Positions 33,303-46,162 of a DNA stretch of 64,000 bases are shown here, in pieces. Position 1 is the stretch's first letter, and the number at the start of each line of letters is the position of its first letter. The notes under the pieces were generated by a model. The model searched no databases, was not told the origin of the DNA, and was given only the letters and a program-made list of their open reading frames with translations. Where the stretch lies: the NCBI GenBank assembly GCA_033977485.1, contig CM066984.1, positions 32,159,501 through 32,223,500 on the forward strand. The letters are read 5' to 3'. Both the position numbers and the translations under genes were made by a program. The stretch is from Hydrangea macrophylla (Eukaryota > Streptophyta > Magnoliopsida > Cornales > Hydrangeaceae).

Positions 33303-36300
33303 TCGAACCAATACGCTGTAGTAGACAATGGAACATTGCATGTGTGTTATGCACCGGAAATGATCATAACAAAGGGAATATGGCAGGGCGAACGGCCATT
33401 GGAATTTGCTATCCCCGTCTTCATCTTGCAGCTGATTCTGGTGGTCCTCGCTACTCGATTCTTTGTTCTTGTCCTCAAACCCTTTCGCCAACCGCGGGTT
33501 ATCGCCGAAATCTTAGTATGTGATTATGTTTTTCTTTGCCTAATTGGTTTGGTATTAACCTAATCCTCAATGAATTTTTTATTTTTTTTTTAAATTATAT
33601 ATGCCAAAAAATCATAACACAGATCGAGATGGGTTTAGAACTCCGGTCCAAATCAAAGTTAATTCACATGGATCCAAGATGAGTAAATACAAGCTAAAGT
33701 TTGAAAACACAAAATTTCTCAATTGATTCCTTCTTGTCGAACCTCTCATTCTGTCATTATTATCTCGAGAAGTAGAAAGAATTCCATATCCAAATGTGAC
33801 ACTATCGAACACTAGCAAAATTTTCTTTTCATTAAAAAGTACACAACAAGTTATAATTTACTAATTTGACCTGTTTTATTTTATACTAGTGTTTTATGAG
33901 TGATAGTTATTGGAGGTTTACTCTGCATAGTCATGCATTAATTTGGCACAGTAGTAGAGACTTCCAAAATCATTTTTGTAATAATAATAAGGGGCATTTA
34001 CCAAAAAGGATCTTAGTACACCATTTATTAAGTTAAAGTACAAATTAGTAAGTGACTTACCAAAAAGGACAAAAAATTGACAGCTGGTGCTCGCACGGTA
34101 TGAGTGCGCGTACCATAGAATCTTCCAAGCACAATTTCTCAACCGGCCACTGCTTCCACGCGCCACACGTGCGCGTCCACGCGCGACCCACGCACGCCAC
34201 GCGCGCGTCATCATTTGTAGGCTGCTCGCACCGTGCGAGCATTGTATTGTATTATTTTCAATTTCGAAAAATATTTTTAAACTTTAAACGTCCATAACTT
34301 TTGACCTACAGCTCCATTTTTTGCAAACTTTATACCGTTGGAATCGTGTCGACGAGAGCTACAAAACTAGTACCATTGTTGATATGTTTTGAGAAAAAAA
34401 AAATTTCATGTTTTTACATACTTGAATAATAAGTGAAATTTCACTTGATATACATAAAATATTAAGTGAAATTTCACTGAAAATATCAAGTGAAATTTCA
34501 CTGAATACATGAAAAAAATTAAATGAAATTTCATGTTTTTACATACATGAATAATAAGTTAAATTTCACTTGATATACATAAAATGTTAAGTGAAATTTC
34601 ACTGAATACATGAAAAATATTAAAGCTCTCCAAAAAAAAATCCTAAGTTCAATTTTTGCAAAGCTCATAAACTAGTTACCAAATGAATTAACATGAAATT
34701 GTGCTTTAAAAAAGGAGAAGCACCAAAATGGGGGCCAAACTAAGCCTTAATGCGGTAGCAATGTCTTTATTGCTATTCGTCTTTTTTTAATTTTTTTTCT
34801 TCTCAAAACACATAAATTTGGCATACATAAATATTAAGTGAAAATTCTCTGAATACATGAAAAACATTGTTTAATTTTTTTAAACAATGCATATTTTGTT
34901 AAAATAAGCAAATTTCATAATCAATTATAAAACTCAAATTTTCAACCAAAACAAATGCAGAAATTCTTGTTAAAATTCGTCTTTTTTTAACTTTATTGTT
35001 AATATGTTTTGGGAAAAAAGATTTTCATGTTTTTACATACATAAATAATAAGTGAAATTTCACTTAATATACATAAAATATTAAGTGAAATTTCACTTGA
35101 TATACATAACATATTAAGTGAAATTTCACTCAATTCTAGAGCTTTTAAAAACTCTCCCCAAAAAAGCTCTAAGTTCCATTTTTGCAAAGCTCATAAACTA
35201 GTTACCAAATGAATTAACATGAAATTGTGTTTTAAAAAAGGAGAAGCACCAAAATGGGGGCCAAACTAAGCCTTAATGAGGTAGCAATGGCTTTATTGCT
35301 ATTCGTCTTTTTTTAATTTTTTTTTTCTCAGAACATATAAATTTGGCATACATAAATATTAAGTGAAAATTCACTGAACCTGTACATGCCTTCTTCCTGA
35401 AAAACTTGAAGTTAAACTTAACATTTGTGTACTCGTTCAGTGAGATTTCACTTAGTAGGTCAAGTGAAAATTCACTAACTATTCCAAAAGTTGCTAGAAG
35501 TAACTCTCTAGAGTTTAAGATCTAATTTGATACTTACTTTGTTAAAAAGTTGCTCAAGTGTCAATTTAAGTAAAATTTCACTTAATATTCATGCACAAGT
35601 TCAGTGAAATTTCACTTAATATTCATGTACAAGTTCAGTGAAATTTCACTTAATATTCATATATGCCAAAGTGAAATTTTACTTTTTTTTTTCCTCTTTC
35701 ATATTAAATAATGCATATTTCCTTTATAAAAAAAATCAAATTTCACAAATCAATTATAAAACATAGTTTTTCAATCCAAACAAATGCAAAATTCTTGTAA
35801 AAATTCACTAAAACTCTCTTTAAGAACAAAGTGAACATTCGATTTTTTTTTTCTCACATCATATGAACTTGGCATACGTGAATATTACGTGAAAATTCAA
35901 TAACTCATACACAAATATTATGTGAAAATTTTATTAGGTTCGTCTGGAGCATAACATGTAAAAATAAGAATTTTTTTCTTTTGCTCAAGAGGTATCAACA
36001 ATGGTACTAGTTTTGTAGCTCTCGTCAACACGGTTCCAACGGTATAAAATTTGTAAGAAACAGAGTTGTAGATAAAAGTTATGGGGGTTTAAAGTTTAAA
36101 AAAACTTTTTCGAAATAGATATGATATGATACAGCCACTCACACGGTGTGAGTGGCTGAAAACCAAGAACGCGCGCGTGAAGGAGGGATGTTCACATGGG
36201 ATTTTCTATGGTACGTGCACTTATACCGTGTGAGCACTGATAAGATTCCTTTTGTCCTTTTTAAAAAATGGTCAAATCTTTTAGAGTTTAAACTTATGAG

Positions 36301-37841
36301 GGTTACTTGCAGGGATTTTCCAACAATTATCTATAATAATAATAATATTTATAATGGAGTAAACATTCACTCAACTTCCAATTCAGGATTTTCCTGTCAT
36401 AGTTAATGAGAGCACCTCCAAATGCATTTTCCATCTGTCATTAACTCATTGTATAGTCAGATTATAGCATGAATGTTATAAAAAAAATAAAAAATAAAAA
36501 TAAAAATAAATAAATTAAAAAAAAAAAAACCTGACCAGTGAGCTTCTAGTCCTCTCTCAAAAGAAAAGAGGAAAAAAAAAACAAACAAAAATGCCGAGTG
36601 TACGACAAAAATAGCTATTGCACCAGAATATTACTTTTATAAGAAGGTACAATAGGAGTAGAGATGTCAAAATTGAGGATTTTCGCTCTTTAGCAGTGCC
36701 AAAGTATAGATTTGAAATCAAGAAAATGACATTTTGCATTGAGAGCATCTCTAATATAAAATACTACTTTCTTTGCGCCAAACCTCATTATAACAGTGCC
36801 AAAACATTCTATTTTAGCACATTAGTTTAATGGTACATTACAAAAGACAAACTATCTTTCTTTTGTTGATATTGGGAAAGGTTGATCTATGTCACGCCAA
36901 ACTATAGCAGGGCACCAAAAAACACTACTAGATTAACACTACAAGAGGAATATTGTTCTTTTCTTTATATTGAGAAAAGTTTATCTAATGCCATGTTGCC
37001 ATGCCAAACTATAGCCGAGCACCCAAAAACACTACTAGATTACTGTGCTTTAACTTATGCCAAATTATAATAAAGCATTGCTATAATGTGGTATAAGCTT
37101 TAGGGCATGATTGTAGTGGTAGTATGTCCATTGAAGATGCTCTATACAATATTGAAGAGTTCTGAGATCTGACATAGTTACTTGACCCAGAAGCTTAACC
37201 AATATTTTGGTATAATTTGGTCTTGGACCAAATCATGTATGTTAATCATTTCTTCTAATACCATCATCACACATCACACATGAGCTCAATAATTCCCCTG
37301 TCATGTGTCATTGTATGCAAGGAGTGGGTGTGAGAAGTTTAAAACTGATTAAGTAATTGCTTAAGTAAGATTGTGATGTTTAATCATTCTGTTTTCCAAG
37401 TGCAAGATCTGAGGTTGCCATACTTAGGCTTAGTTTGGCCCTCACGGGGTGCTTCTTTTTTAAAGCACAAAATTTTATGTAATTTCATTTGGTAACTAGT
37501 TTATGAGCTTTGCAAAAATTAAACTTAGGGCTTTTTTGGAGGGAGCTTTTAAAAGCTATAGAATGGAGCTTTTAAAAGCTCAAGGTTGCTTTTTGGTTTC
37601 ATGATGTCTTTGTGAAGAGTAGTATGTCACTTGTATAAAATTATCGAAAAACTTAGTAATAAATTTCATAAGCTCCTTTTAAAAAGCCACGTGGGGGCCA
37701 AACTAAGCCTTATAATATGAAAAGTCATTGTGTTCATTTTTCATCATCCGTTTGGATTGGAAACACTGAAGAAATTTTATTTTATTTTATTTTATTATTA
37801 TTATTATTATTTTTTGGAAAGACCAAAGAAATTTTATTTTA

Positions 37842-37879
<38 letters not shown>

Positions 37880-40800
37880 TTTTTTTTTTTTTTTTGCAGT
37901 ACTTGAAAGAAGCCCATTGAACCCACTTACACATGAAATACATGGACCAATCAACTTCTAGTATAAATAGAATAATTGTACCCAAGTAATTTTTTTTTCT
38001 TTTATTTCCAGCTATTTCTTGAACTCATACTTTCCCTAAAAGGAAAGAAAAAAAAACTCACTGGTTTGTTGCAACTTGGGAAGAATGCATGTGAAAAACC
38101 AGGTGCAACTTTCAACTGAAGCATTCATATCAAAATGTTACAATGCATATGCATTCTGATCCACTACAACTATAGAAAAAGGAAGTGTTTGGGAAAGCAA
38201 AGAACCAAATTTGTAATTCAAAACTGAACATCTTCTATAAATTCAAGTGTCGGTGAGTATCATTAAATTGATACATTGTCAAACCAACATAGCCTTGGTT
38301 CCTACAAAAACTAGATAGAAAGTTGGACTTGCCCTAACAAACATAAATACCTACTTCGTTTTTCAATGGTTTCAGGGTGGTGTGACATTGGGACCATCAG
38401 TACTAGGAAGAAGCAAAGAGTTTGCACACACTGTGTTTCCAACAAGAAGTCTAATGGTGCTCGAGACAATGGCAAACATCGGTCTCCTTTACTTCCTCTT
38501 CCTCATCGGAGTTGAGATGGATGCATCCGTCATTTTACGCACAGGAAAAATGGCCTTAGCCATCGCCGTGGCCGGCATGGTGTTGCCCTGCATTGTAGGA
38601 GTCTGCTTTTCCTATCTTCTTCACCCAGGCATGGAAATTTCCCAAGAAATCCCATTCATCTTCTTCCTCGCGGCGGCCTTGTCCATCACCGCCTTCCCCG
38701 TTCTCGCTCGGATTCTAGCAGAGCTCAAGCTCCTAAATATGGAGATCGGTGAAATCGCCATGTCATCGGCTCTCGTGAATGACATATGCGCTTGGGTTCT
38801 TTTAGCTTTCGCCATAGCATTGACGGAGAAAAATAGTACTCCATTGAGTGCCGTCGGGGTGATTCTCTGCAGCATAGCTTTCGTTGGTTTCTGCATTTTT
38901 ATTGTCAGACCATTGATCACGTGGATGATTAGGCGGACCCCAGAAGGCGAAAACTTCGACGAGTACTTCATATGTTTCATTCTCACTGGGGTCATGGTTT
39001 CTAGTTTTATAACGGACAGCATTGGAACACACTCTATTTTTGGAGCCTTCATATTCGGCCTGATTATTCCAAACGGACCTCTCGGAGTCACTCTCATAGA
39101 AAAGCTGGAAGACTTTGTTTCGGGGATTATGTTACCTCTGTTCTTCACGATTAGTGGGCTTAAGACCGATATTTCATCGATCGGAGGAGCTTTGAACTGG
39201 GTAATACTTATCTCGGTCATTTGTCTATCCTGTGCAGGAAAAATCATCGGAACTCTCATCGTTGCCCTCTTCTACCAAATGTCTTTCCGTGAAGCTTTTA
39301 CACTTGGTTTGCTTATGAACACCAAAGGCCTCATGGAAATCATTGCCCTCACTGTTGGGAAGGAGTCACATGTATCCTCTCTTCACTCCTCTGTGTATGT
39401 GTATGTGTTTCTTTTTTTTTTTTTATGACTTAAACAATAACAATAGAAGGAAATATGGAACAATGATGCTATCTTCTAGACAGTAAATTCCTTAATACGA
39501 TGCATATGAACTCTTGGAAATTCTATCTTGAGGATAAAATGCACAACTTATAAGATTGTCTGAGACCGTAATCTTTGGTAGTCTTGAAAATAGAACTCAA
39601 CCTGGAAAATGAAGAAGTTGAAGATAATTGAAAGAATTAACAATAAGGAAGTGTGGATCTAGGAAGTACTGGTGTGGGTGCGTGTACATGTATGTGTATG
39701 AGTACAGGTGGGCATCCGGTGCCGATTCTTCAGCCTTTTAGAAGTATCCATGCTTACATGGTTTAGAGCTTAGAAGTGAGTCATAAAGTAAATATATGTT
39801 TTTTTTGTTACAACAGCGTTGAACTCTATTTATAGTCCAAGGGTCACCATTTCTTGTATTATTTTATATGTACATATATACACATATCTGTAAGTATCAC
39901 TCGAAGCTCCATACGATAGCTCTTCTAAGTAATCCCTGGGAACTTGGTGGTAAGGAAATGTTAAGAGTCATGGGTATAGGACCCTTTACATGTATGTAAA
40001 TTTTAAGAGAAGCCTGCACTGCACTCAGTATGAAGTTTAAAAAACAATGTGCCTATATATGTTATACAATATGTCATTATTAGTAGATGTTAATTCTTGT
40101 ATATATACCATGTAGTTCACAAACAGTACTGTGTTATGCAGGTTATTGACGACAATTTATTTACAATCATGGTGATTTCAGCTGTGACCATGACTGGAAT
40201 GATCACACCCATTGTAAGCACATTTTATAAGCCAACAAGAAAATTCGGGCCCTACATACGGAGAACAATTCAAAAGACTAAACCTGATGAAGAGTTACAA
40301 ATACTAACCTGCATTCACAGCCCCCGAAATGTCCCAACAATCATCAACCTCCTCGAAGCTTTGAATCCCACCAAGAGATCTCCGTTATCGGTTTACGTGC
40401 TCCACCTCGTAGAGCTCACCGGGCGTGCATCCGCTATAATAATCATCCACAATAAAAGAAAATCCGTCGCGGCCAATAAAACTCAAGCTCAGTCCGATCA
40501 GATCATAAACGAGTTTCATAACTTCGAGCAGAGTTCGGGGTGTGTTTGGATCCAATATCTAACTGCAATTTCCTCTTACTCCACAATGAACGAAGACATT
40601 TGCAATTTGGCTGAGGAAAAACATGTGGCTTTTATAATCATACCATTTCATAAGCAACAAACGGTTGATGGAGGTATGGAAGTCATGAACCCAGCATTTC
40701 GAATCTTGAACCAGGATGTATTGTCAAAAGCACCTTGTTCGGTTGGCATTTTGGTCGACCGTGGTCTAAACGTTCCCACCCACTCGGCCATGAACCCGGT

Positions 40801-41320
40801 TATCCACCACATTGCGGTCCTATTCTTTGGCGGACCTGATGACAGAGAGGCATTAGCGTATTCCATGAGAATGTCTGAGCATCCCGGAAATAGCATTTCT
40901 GTTATTCGATTCCTTCCTGGGGAAGACGCGGTTGAGCTGGCGATGAGAAAGAGAAGAGACTATGAGAGAGAGAAACAGATCGATGACGATTTCATAAGAG
41001 AGTTGAGGATTATGAAGGGGAATTACGATAGATTCACTTATACAGAAAAGGTGGTCAACAATGGTGAGGAAACAGTGGCTGCAATACGATCAGTTCACGA
41101 TGTTCACGACCTTTTTATAGTTGGCAGAGGAGAAGGAATAATATCGCCACTCACGTCGGGCCTCACGGACTGGAGTGAGTGCCTGGAGCTCGGAGCGATC
41201 GGTGATTTGTTGGCGTCCCCGGATTTTTCAGCAACGGTTTCAGTGCTGGTGGTACAACAGTATGTCGGAGTAGGGCCACAGAAAGAGGATGATTTCATCA
41301 TTCACACCAGCTCTTGCTGA
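33300..41320 (+). CDS. CHX15: Cation/H+ antiporter, CHX family (CHX15-like), 3 exons
   Basis: Exons 33300-33515, 38376-39371 and 40142-41320 (phase 0 at both GT-AG introns) give 796 aa, the usual CHX length. It is a plant monovalent cation (K+)/proton exchanger of the CPA2 family in endomembranes or plasma membrane. Seen: N-terminal CYAPEMIITKGIWQGERPLE typical of CHX, then TM segments from about residue 36 (the Na+/H+ exchanger domain to about residue 430, with GPSVLGRS and the ND pair in SALVNDICAW near residue 207). A hydrophilic C-terminal regulatory half follows (TKRSPLSVYVLHLVELTGRA). No stop or frameshift, so it is probably functional. CHX15 is assigned from remembered resemblance; another close CHX is possible. 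Intron 1 is swollen by transposons. Confidence 0.92.
33985..36330. mobile_element. Large fold-back element in CHX intron 1
   Basis: Long imperfect inverted repeats: the clearest arms are about 34058-34400 and 35968-36266, sharing for example GCTACAAAACTAGTACCATT and its complement. Each arm carries its own palindrome: GCTCGCACCGTGCGAGC (34224-34240), and the 25-bp AGCCACTCACAC-G-GTGTGAGTGGCT (36133-36157). The interior holds nine exact AGTGAAATTTCACT palindromes and two direct copies of about 190 bp (34640-34850 and 35155-35375). No coding capacity. No TSD was identified, so ends are approximate. Confidence 0.75.
34432..35650. repeat. Array of the palindrome AGTGAAATTTCACT
   Basis: Exact copies begin at 34432, 34465, 34489, 34590, 35051, 35084, 35117, 35603 and 35637, plus degenerate copies. 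Several are 33-34 bp apart. Each copy is its own reverse complement. Confidence 0.9.
36856..37052. repeat. Two-copy tandem repeat in CHX intron 1
   Basis: Two roughly 100-bp copies sharing TGCCAAACTATAGC-like and AACACTACTAGATTA sequence (the second ends AACACTACTAGATTACTG). No TIRs or coding potential seen. Confidence 0.7.
37426..37710. mobile_element. MITE with 16-bp perfect TIR in CHX intron 1
   Basis: AGGCTTAGTTTGGCCC (37426-37441) and its exact complement GGGCCAAACTAAGCCT (37695-37710) bound a 285-bp non-coding element. The GGCCAAAC-type end suggests hAT or Harbinger. A clear TSD was not seen. One end of the same family is duplicated inside the fold-back element. Confidence 0.75.
37770..37895. 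repeat. TTTTA / ATT microsatellite
   Basis: Runs of TTTTA, then (TTA)n twice, then poly-T, ending near 37895 in CHX intron 1. Low complexity. Confidence 0.9.
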
Positions 41321-43100
41321 CTGGATTAATTTTTGTACATAATGAGAAATACTTTAGAATCTAGATGTCAAAGAGGGATAAAAAAAAAAGTCGAAAGAGG
41401 GGCAGAGATAGAGAGAGAAAAATGATAGATTTAGAGTGATTGGCTATAGTAGTTGAGAGCATAGGATTCCGTCAACCCCCGCATGCAAGACATCAAATCC
41501 AACATAAATGAGAAAGCAATTAAGACTTACTTATTGGAAATGTAAAAAATTGCACTAGAATTGATATTTTGGAAGTAAGTTGAAAGTAAAGAAGAAAGTA
41601 TAAGTAAAATTGGTGACAATGCATTCCAAAAATGTTATTCCGAACACACCCTTACTTTTGAGTAAATTTGAAGTTAAATTACATGTTGCTGTGGAAGGGG
41701 CAAAGACTATGCATCACAGACACTTCAATTTTTGTTTCGTGTTTGTGTCAAATACGTATTGGACTCCTACATTCATTGGACATGCATCGACATGTGTCGG
41801 CGCATGAAGAAAAAGTGCATCTTAATGTTTTAACATCAGTCACACGCGTGCTGACACAGACAATCAACAGGTCTTTCAAAAAAAAGAAAAGAAAATCAGA
41901 AGATTCACTCTCTGGTCTCCCCTAGTAGATCACAGATCATTTTCAATAGCCAACAACATAATCTACAGTAATGGACAAGAGCGGGTTAATGACGTTTAGA
42001 AAAAAAAAAACTACGATCTGATAAATATTCTTTCTTGAGTCTGAAACACAACATTTAGTCTTCAATCTAATTTTAAAAAGCCCTCTAGTCTCTTTAGTTA
42101 TGTCTATTTTACTTCAAACTTTCATAGGAAATTGGCTTAACTCAAAAAACTCGGGAAAAGCAACATATATATATATATATTTTTTTTTTTTATCTAAGGA
42201 AAAGCAACATTTACATATAACAAGAAAACGTAAATGATTTAATCTTGAAAGAGAAAACGGTATATGGGCATCATCCAGTTGTTGTTGCACTTATGCAGTG
42301 CACAAGGACATTTAGAATTTGGACACAGACCTATGGCCACAAAAGAAAATCACATATATTGTTAAACGATATCAACCAAGGCGAAAGTCAAATCAGATTC
42401 ACAAACTTATTTTTAATATAAGTAGAAATGTTATTTTGCCATAACTATGGAATGACTAATCTTTGATTTATCATGCCGATCTTTCCCATGTAGTGCATAG
42501 AAACAAAAATGGAACGATAGTGTTTTATAAGGCTCCACAGTTTAGTTGCTTCCTTCTGGACAACACACCAATAAACTCGTTGTCATCTTGAATGGAAACT
42601 GGAAAACTTACATGACTATACATCTATGCCTCTTGAGCCAAAATGATGAGATGTCGTCAAGGGGAATTCTGTATCTGTATGTAATATATCCTTGGAACCA
42701 TTTCGAGCACCTGTACGTGAACAAGAAATAAAGACCATAAGATCTATTAATGTATTGGAGATAAAGTGTAGCTCTTCAAATTCAAGTGTGATCACAAAAT
42801 CAATTGACTCACCTGGGCATCATTTTGCCAATCTCAAATCTCACAAACAAGTTCACCAAAAACTGTAGTACCCAGTGAACGGAGATTCATTCTCTTGGTG
42901 AAATAATACCTTCCCTCAGTTCCCTGGTACCATGCATGATCTAACTGACTCATGTGTCCAAATTGATCAAGCCAAATATTGCTAGCCATGTGTCTTCTAT
43001 TTTAGAAGTTGAACAATCACCCATCAAAACTTTCTGTCGAGGCACTAAAATTGTATGCTTCTTGGTCATGTATGGACATTAAAAGTGTATGCACAAGAAA
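41321..43100. other. Intergenic region between CHX and the PPR pseudogene
   Basis: Holds the CHX 3' UTR (end not determined) and AT-rich sequence with a TA/T run at 42164-42191. Short frames here have no recognisable content. I see no gene, MITE or retroelement end. Confidence 0.5.
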
Positions 43101-45700
43101 TCAAATAATTGGCCTGTCATTGTGGTGCAATATGTCCCTTAGCTCTAGAAGTTCAAGCCATTCATGAGGCTGATCTTCTTTTACTAGGAACTCAATATAC
43201 GGAGAGAGAGCGGCTTTGTCTTCAACCCCAGAAAATCTGAGGAGGACAGAGACGAGATTTTCGGCTTCTTGAACCTTCCCTTCATTGCGAAGACCAAGAA
43301 TCGCAGTACAGTAAGATGCAAAAGATGGAATTAAACCGTTCTTTACAACTAGTTTCATGATCTCCAGGCAATAATCTTATTTACCCTCTTTGCAAAAGCA
43401 CTCAATGATACAAGAACAGACACCAACTTCGGGAAAGTGACCATGTCTCACCATTTCTTGAATAAAGTAATCTGCTTCTGATATTCTTCCCACTCGACAC
43501 AAACCTGTGATTAACACATTGTAAAAATCAATAGCGGGCCCACCGCATTCTGCAATCTTATCTCGTAGTATAAAAGCCTGGGTTATATCCATTTCTCTAA
43601 ATACATTATTGGAGGAACAACCATCACCATTTCCCCCCATCAGTTGTTTAACATCTATACCATTTATGGGTGCTAAAATTCCATCAAGTAATGCAGAATA
43701 GATACGACTGTTTCGTCGAAATCCATTTTAACCATGATGCCCACAATCTCAAAGGCATGATCCAACCTACCAGCTTTAAAGTGTGCTTTGACCATTACAG
43801 TATATGTACTGTGGTTAGGAAATACTCCAAAATAGAACATGTTAAAGAGAAGAGCTTCTGCTTCATCTTCTCTTCCATTTTGGCATAAACCATTGATCAC
43901 CAATGTGTATGTGTAAACATTTGGGGGACAGCTTGCTTGTTTCATGAGTTCTACGATGTTGAGGTAGTGATTGGTTTCACCAGAGTGAAAAAATCCATCA
44001 ATTAATGTTGTGAAAGTGACCACAGAAGGATTCAAACAGTACTTCAGCGTCTTTCCAAACATAGCAATTCCTTCATTCACCCTAAATTCTTTGTTGAGAC
44101 CATCAAGCAATAAGTTGAAAGCGTGACGAGTTTCCAAACACCTATTTTAACCATTTTTTCAAAAATCATTAATGCATTTCCAATTTCACCAATCTTGCAA
44201 TACCCATCAATAATAGCAGTAAATGTTACTTCATCGGGTGACTAGGTAGCACCGGTGCGGGTGCAGGTGCGGGGATTTGGGTACGAGGATGCGGGTGCGA
44301 GGGATTCGTCAATTTTCCAAAAAGTAAGGGTGCGGGTGCCACGGGAGTACTTGGATAAAATATTAAAAATATACTTTCAGATAGTAGTATATACAAAATA
44401 TTTTATAACTATTAGTGCATTAGTGTATACCCTAGATAATTGTTATTATTATTTTCTATTTTTTAGCTTTTAAACCCCCAAAGTTTTCAAAATTATATGA
44501 AGAACTTGTGTTCTTTTTCAAAAAAAGCCAAAAAAAAGCCTCAGTCACACTCCAAAAGAACTCAAAGAATCCATGGAGCACCCAGTATGGGTGCGCACTA
44601 AGTGCGGGTGCGGCGGTCGTTTCGAAGAGTCCGTGTTTCATAGTCGGGTGATATTCGCTTCTTCACCATCAAAACCAAAAGCCCATTTCCTTCCCCAGGT
44701 CTCCTCTCTTTGCATAGCCCATCAACTAGTACAGTGTAAGTAAAATGATTGGGTTCAATGCCAACAGAGAACATTAAATTTAAAATATCGAAAGTCATAT
44801 TTAGTTGGCCTTCCTTACAGAAACCATCAACCAGAATGTTATAAGACACTCTGTCAGGCCTAAGGCCATTTTCTACCACCTTTCTTAATAGCAACATCGC
44901 TTTAAGATTTATTTACTCTACACAAGCCTTCCATTAGCTCATTATAGGTTCGGATAATAGGCTTGCAATTTCTTCTTTCCATTAGGCTCAGTAGTTCAAG
45001 AGCAGAAATCACCATTCCTTCTTTGCAATAAACATTTATCAACGCATTATAAGTAACCGTACCAGGAAAAAACCCATCATTTACCATCCTTCTAAACATC
45101 CGATTAGCCACCTCAATCTTTCCTTCTCTACATAACCTATCTATATATACCATGTAAGTGTGGATATTAGGTTTACATCCCTTTGTGACCATCTCATCGA
45201 ATAGAAACAAAGCCTTACCAGTCAATCCAATGTCATAAATAGCTTTGATGAGGATTGTGTATGTGGGAGTACACGGTTGGCAACCCTTTTCACTCATTTC
45301 TTTCTTCAATTGAAATGCCACTTCAATATTTCCTACTTCACATAGACCATGAATCAGAATTGAGTAACACTATTTGGGCTACAACTATCCACCTTGGACA
45401 TTCTATCAAACACTTGGAAGGCTTCTTGAACATATCCCATCCTACAATAACCCAACACCTAAGAGGTACAGATATGAGAATCCAAACAGAACCCAGGTTT
45501 CAAAAAGCTTGAGAGAAACATTTCAGCAGCTTGTACAAGTGAATTCTTGCATACAAACCCATATCCAACTTTGCTAAACACATTAAAAGATAGCTATGTT
45601 TAACAAGGGTATTTAAGCCTAAATCCAACATCTCTCATGCTATCCAAAGCACCCATTACATTAGCTTCAAAAATCTCATTTTCCCCATTAGGGACATTAC
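43101..45700 (-). pseudogene. Pentatricopeptide repeat (PPR) protein pseudogene
   Basis: Minus-strand remnants of a P-class PPR protein, a family of organellar RNA-binding proteins. Repeats are recognisable: PTYTILIKAIYDIGLTGKAL, VTYNALINVYCKEGM and IRTYNELMEGLCRVNKS (44902-45321); VSYNILVDGFCKEGQLN and FTYTVLVDGLCKERR (44652-44897); VTFTTLIDGFFHSGETN and YTYTLVINGLCQNGRED (43673-44137); DFYNVLITGLCRVGRIS (43377-43640). That is about a dozen 35-residue units. It is dead: in-frame stop after KEGK (about 43377), frameshifts near 43690, 44140 and 45330-45600, and a hAT-like element at 44242-44643. No intact start was found; the upstream end near 45700 is approximate. Confidence 0.88.
44242..44643. 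mobile_element. Non-autonomous hAT-like element in the PPR pseudogene
   Basis: 402 bp flanked by an exact 8-bp TSD, TCGGGTGA (44234-44241 and 44644-44651). Ends CTAGGTAGCACCGG and (complement) CTATGAAACACGGA form an imperfect TIR. Both ends carry GGTGCGGGTGC-like repeats. No coding capacity. Removing it rejoins the PPR reading frame at S-P-D. Confidence 0.87.
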
Positions 45701-46125
45701 AACACTGCTTAATTAGCAGAATTATGGCCTGGCATTATGAGCAATAGAAAAGAAATTGTTAGCCACAATCAAATTAAATAGTGGAGTAGTTGAATTCTAC
45801 TATCGAAATCATAGCAAAATGTGGATTGCTTGCATACCCAGTAGAAGAACAGAACTGAACTGAACTGAACTGCTAGTTTGGTGTTGTGACTGTTTATTTT
45901 GTTCCCAGTTTGGTTGCTTTATTAAGTTCGTTATACACGAAAGGTGGGGTCGTCTGAGGATTGTGCGATGTTATGGTTGGGACGAAATGGAAGAGATAGA
46001 GATGAAAGCATGCAGGGGAAGAGATTGGTGGACTCGACGAGGATTGAGGAGGAAATGGAGGAGTTTGTTTGTTTGTTTGTGTGAGTCAACATGCACAGTC
46101 AAATAAGCGCCGCTATTCCAGAATT

Positions 46126-46162
<37 letters not shown>

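Larger units (their letters stand above)
33516..38375 (+). other. CHX intron 1 (4.86 kb)
   Basis: Donor GTATGTG after codon 72 (GCCGAAATCTTA) and acceptor TTTCAG before GGTGGTGTG. It contains the fold-back element (33985-36330), a 107-bp tandem duplication (about 36856-37052), a MITE (37426-37710) and an ATT microsatellite. No other gene was seen in it. Confidence 0.9.

Noticed and set aside
38621..39259. 212-codon minus-strand frame over CHX exon 2
   Set aside because: Antisense shadow of a strongly conserved coding exon; no independent features.
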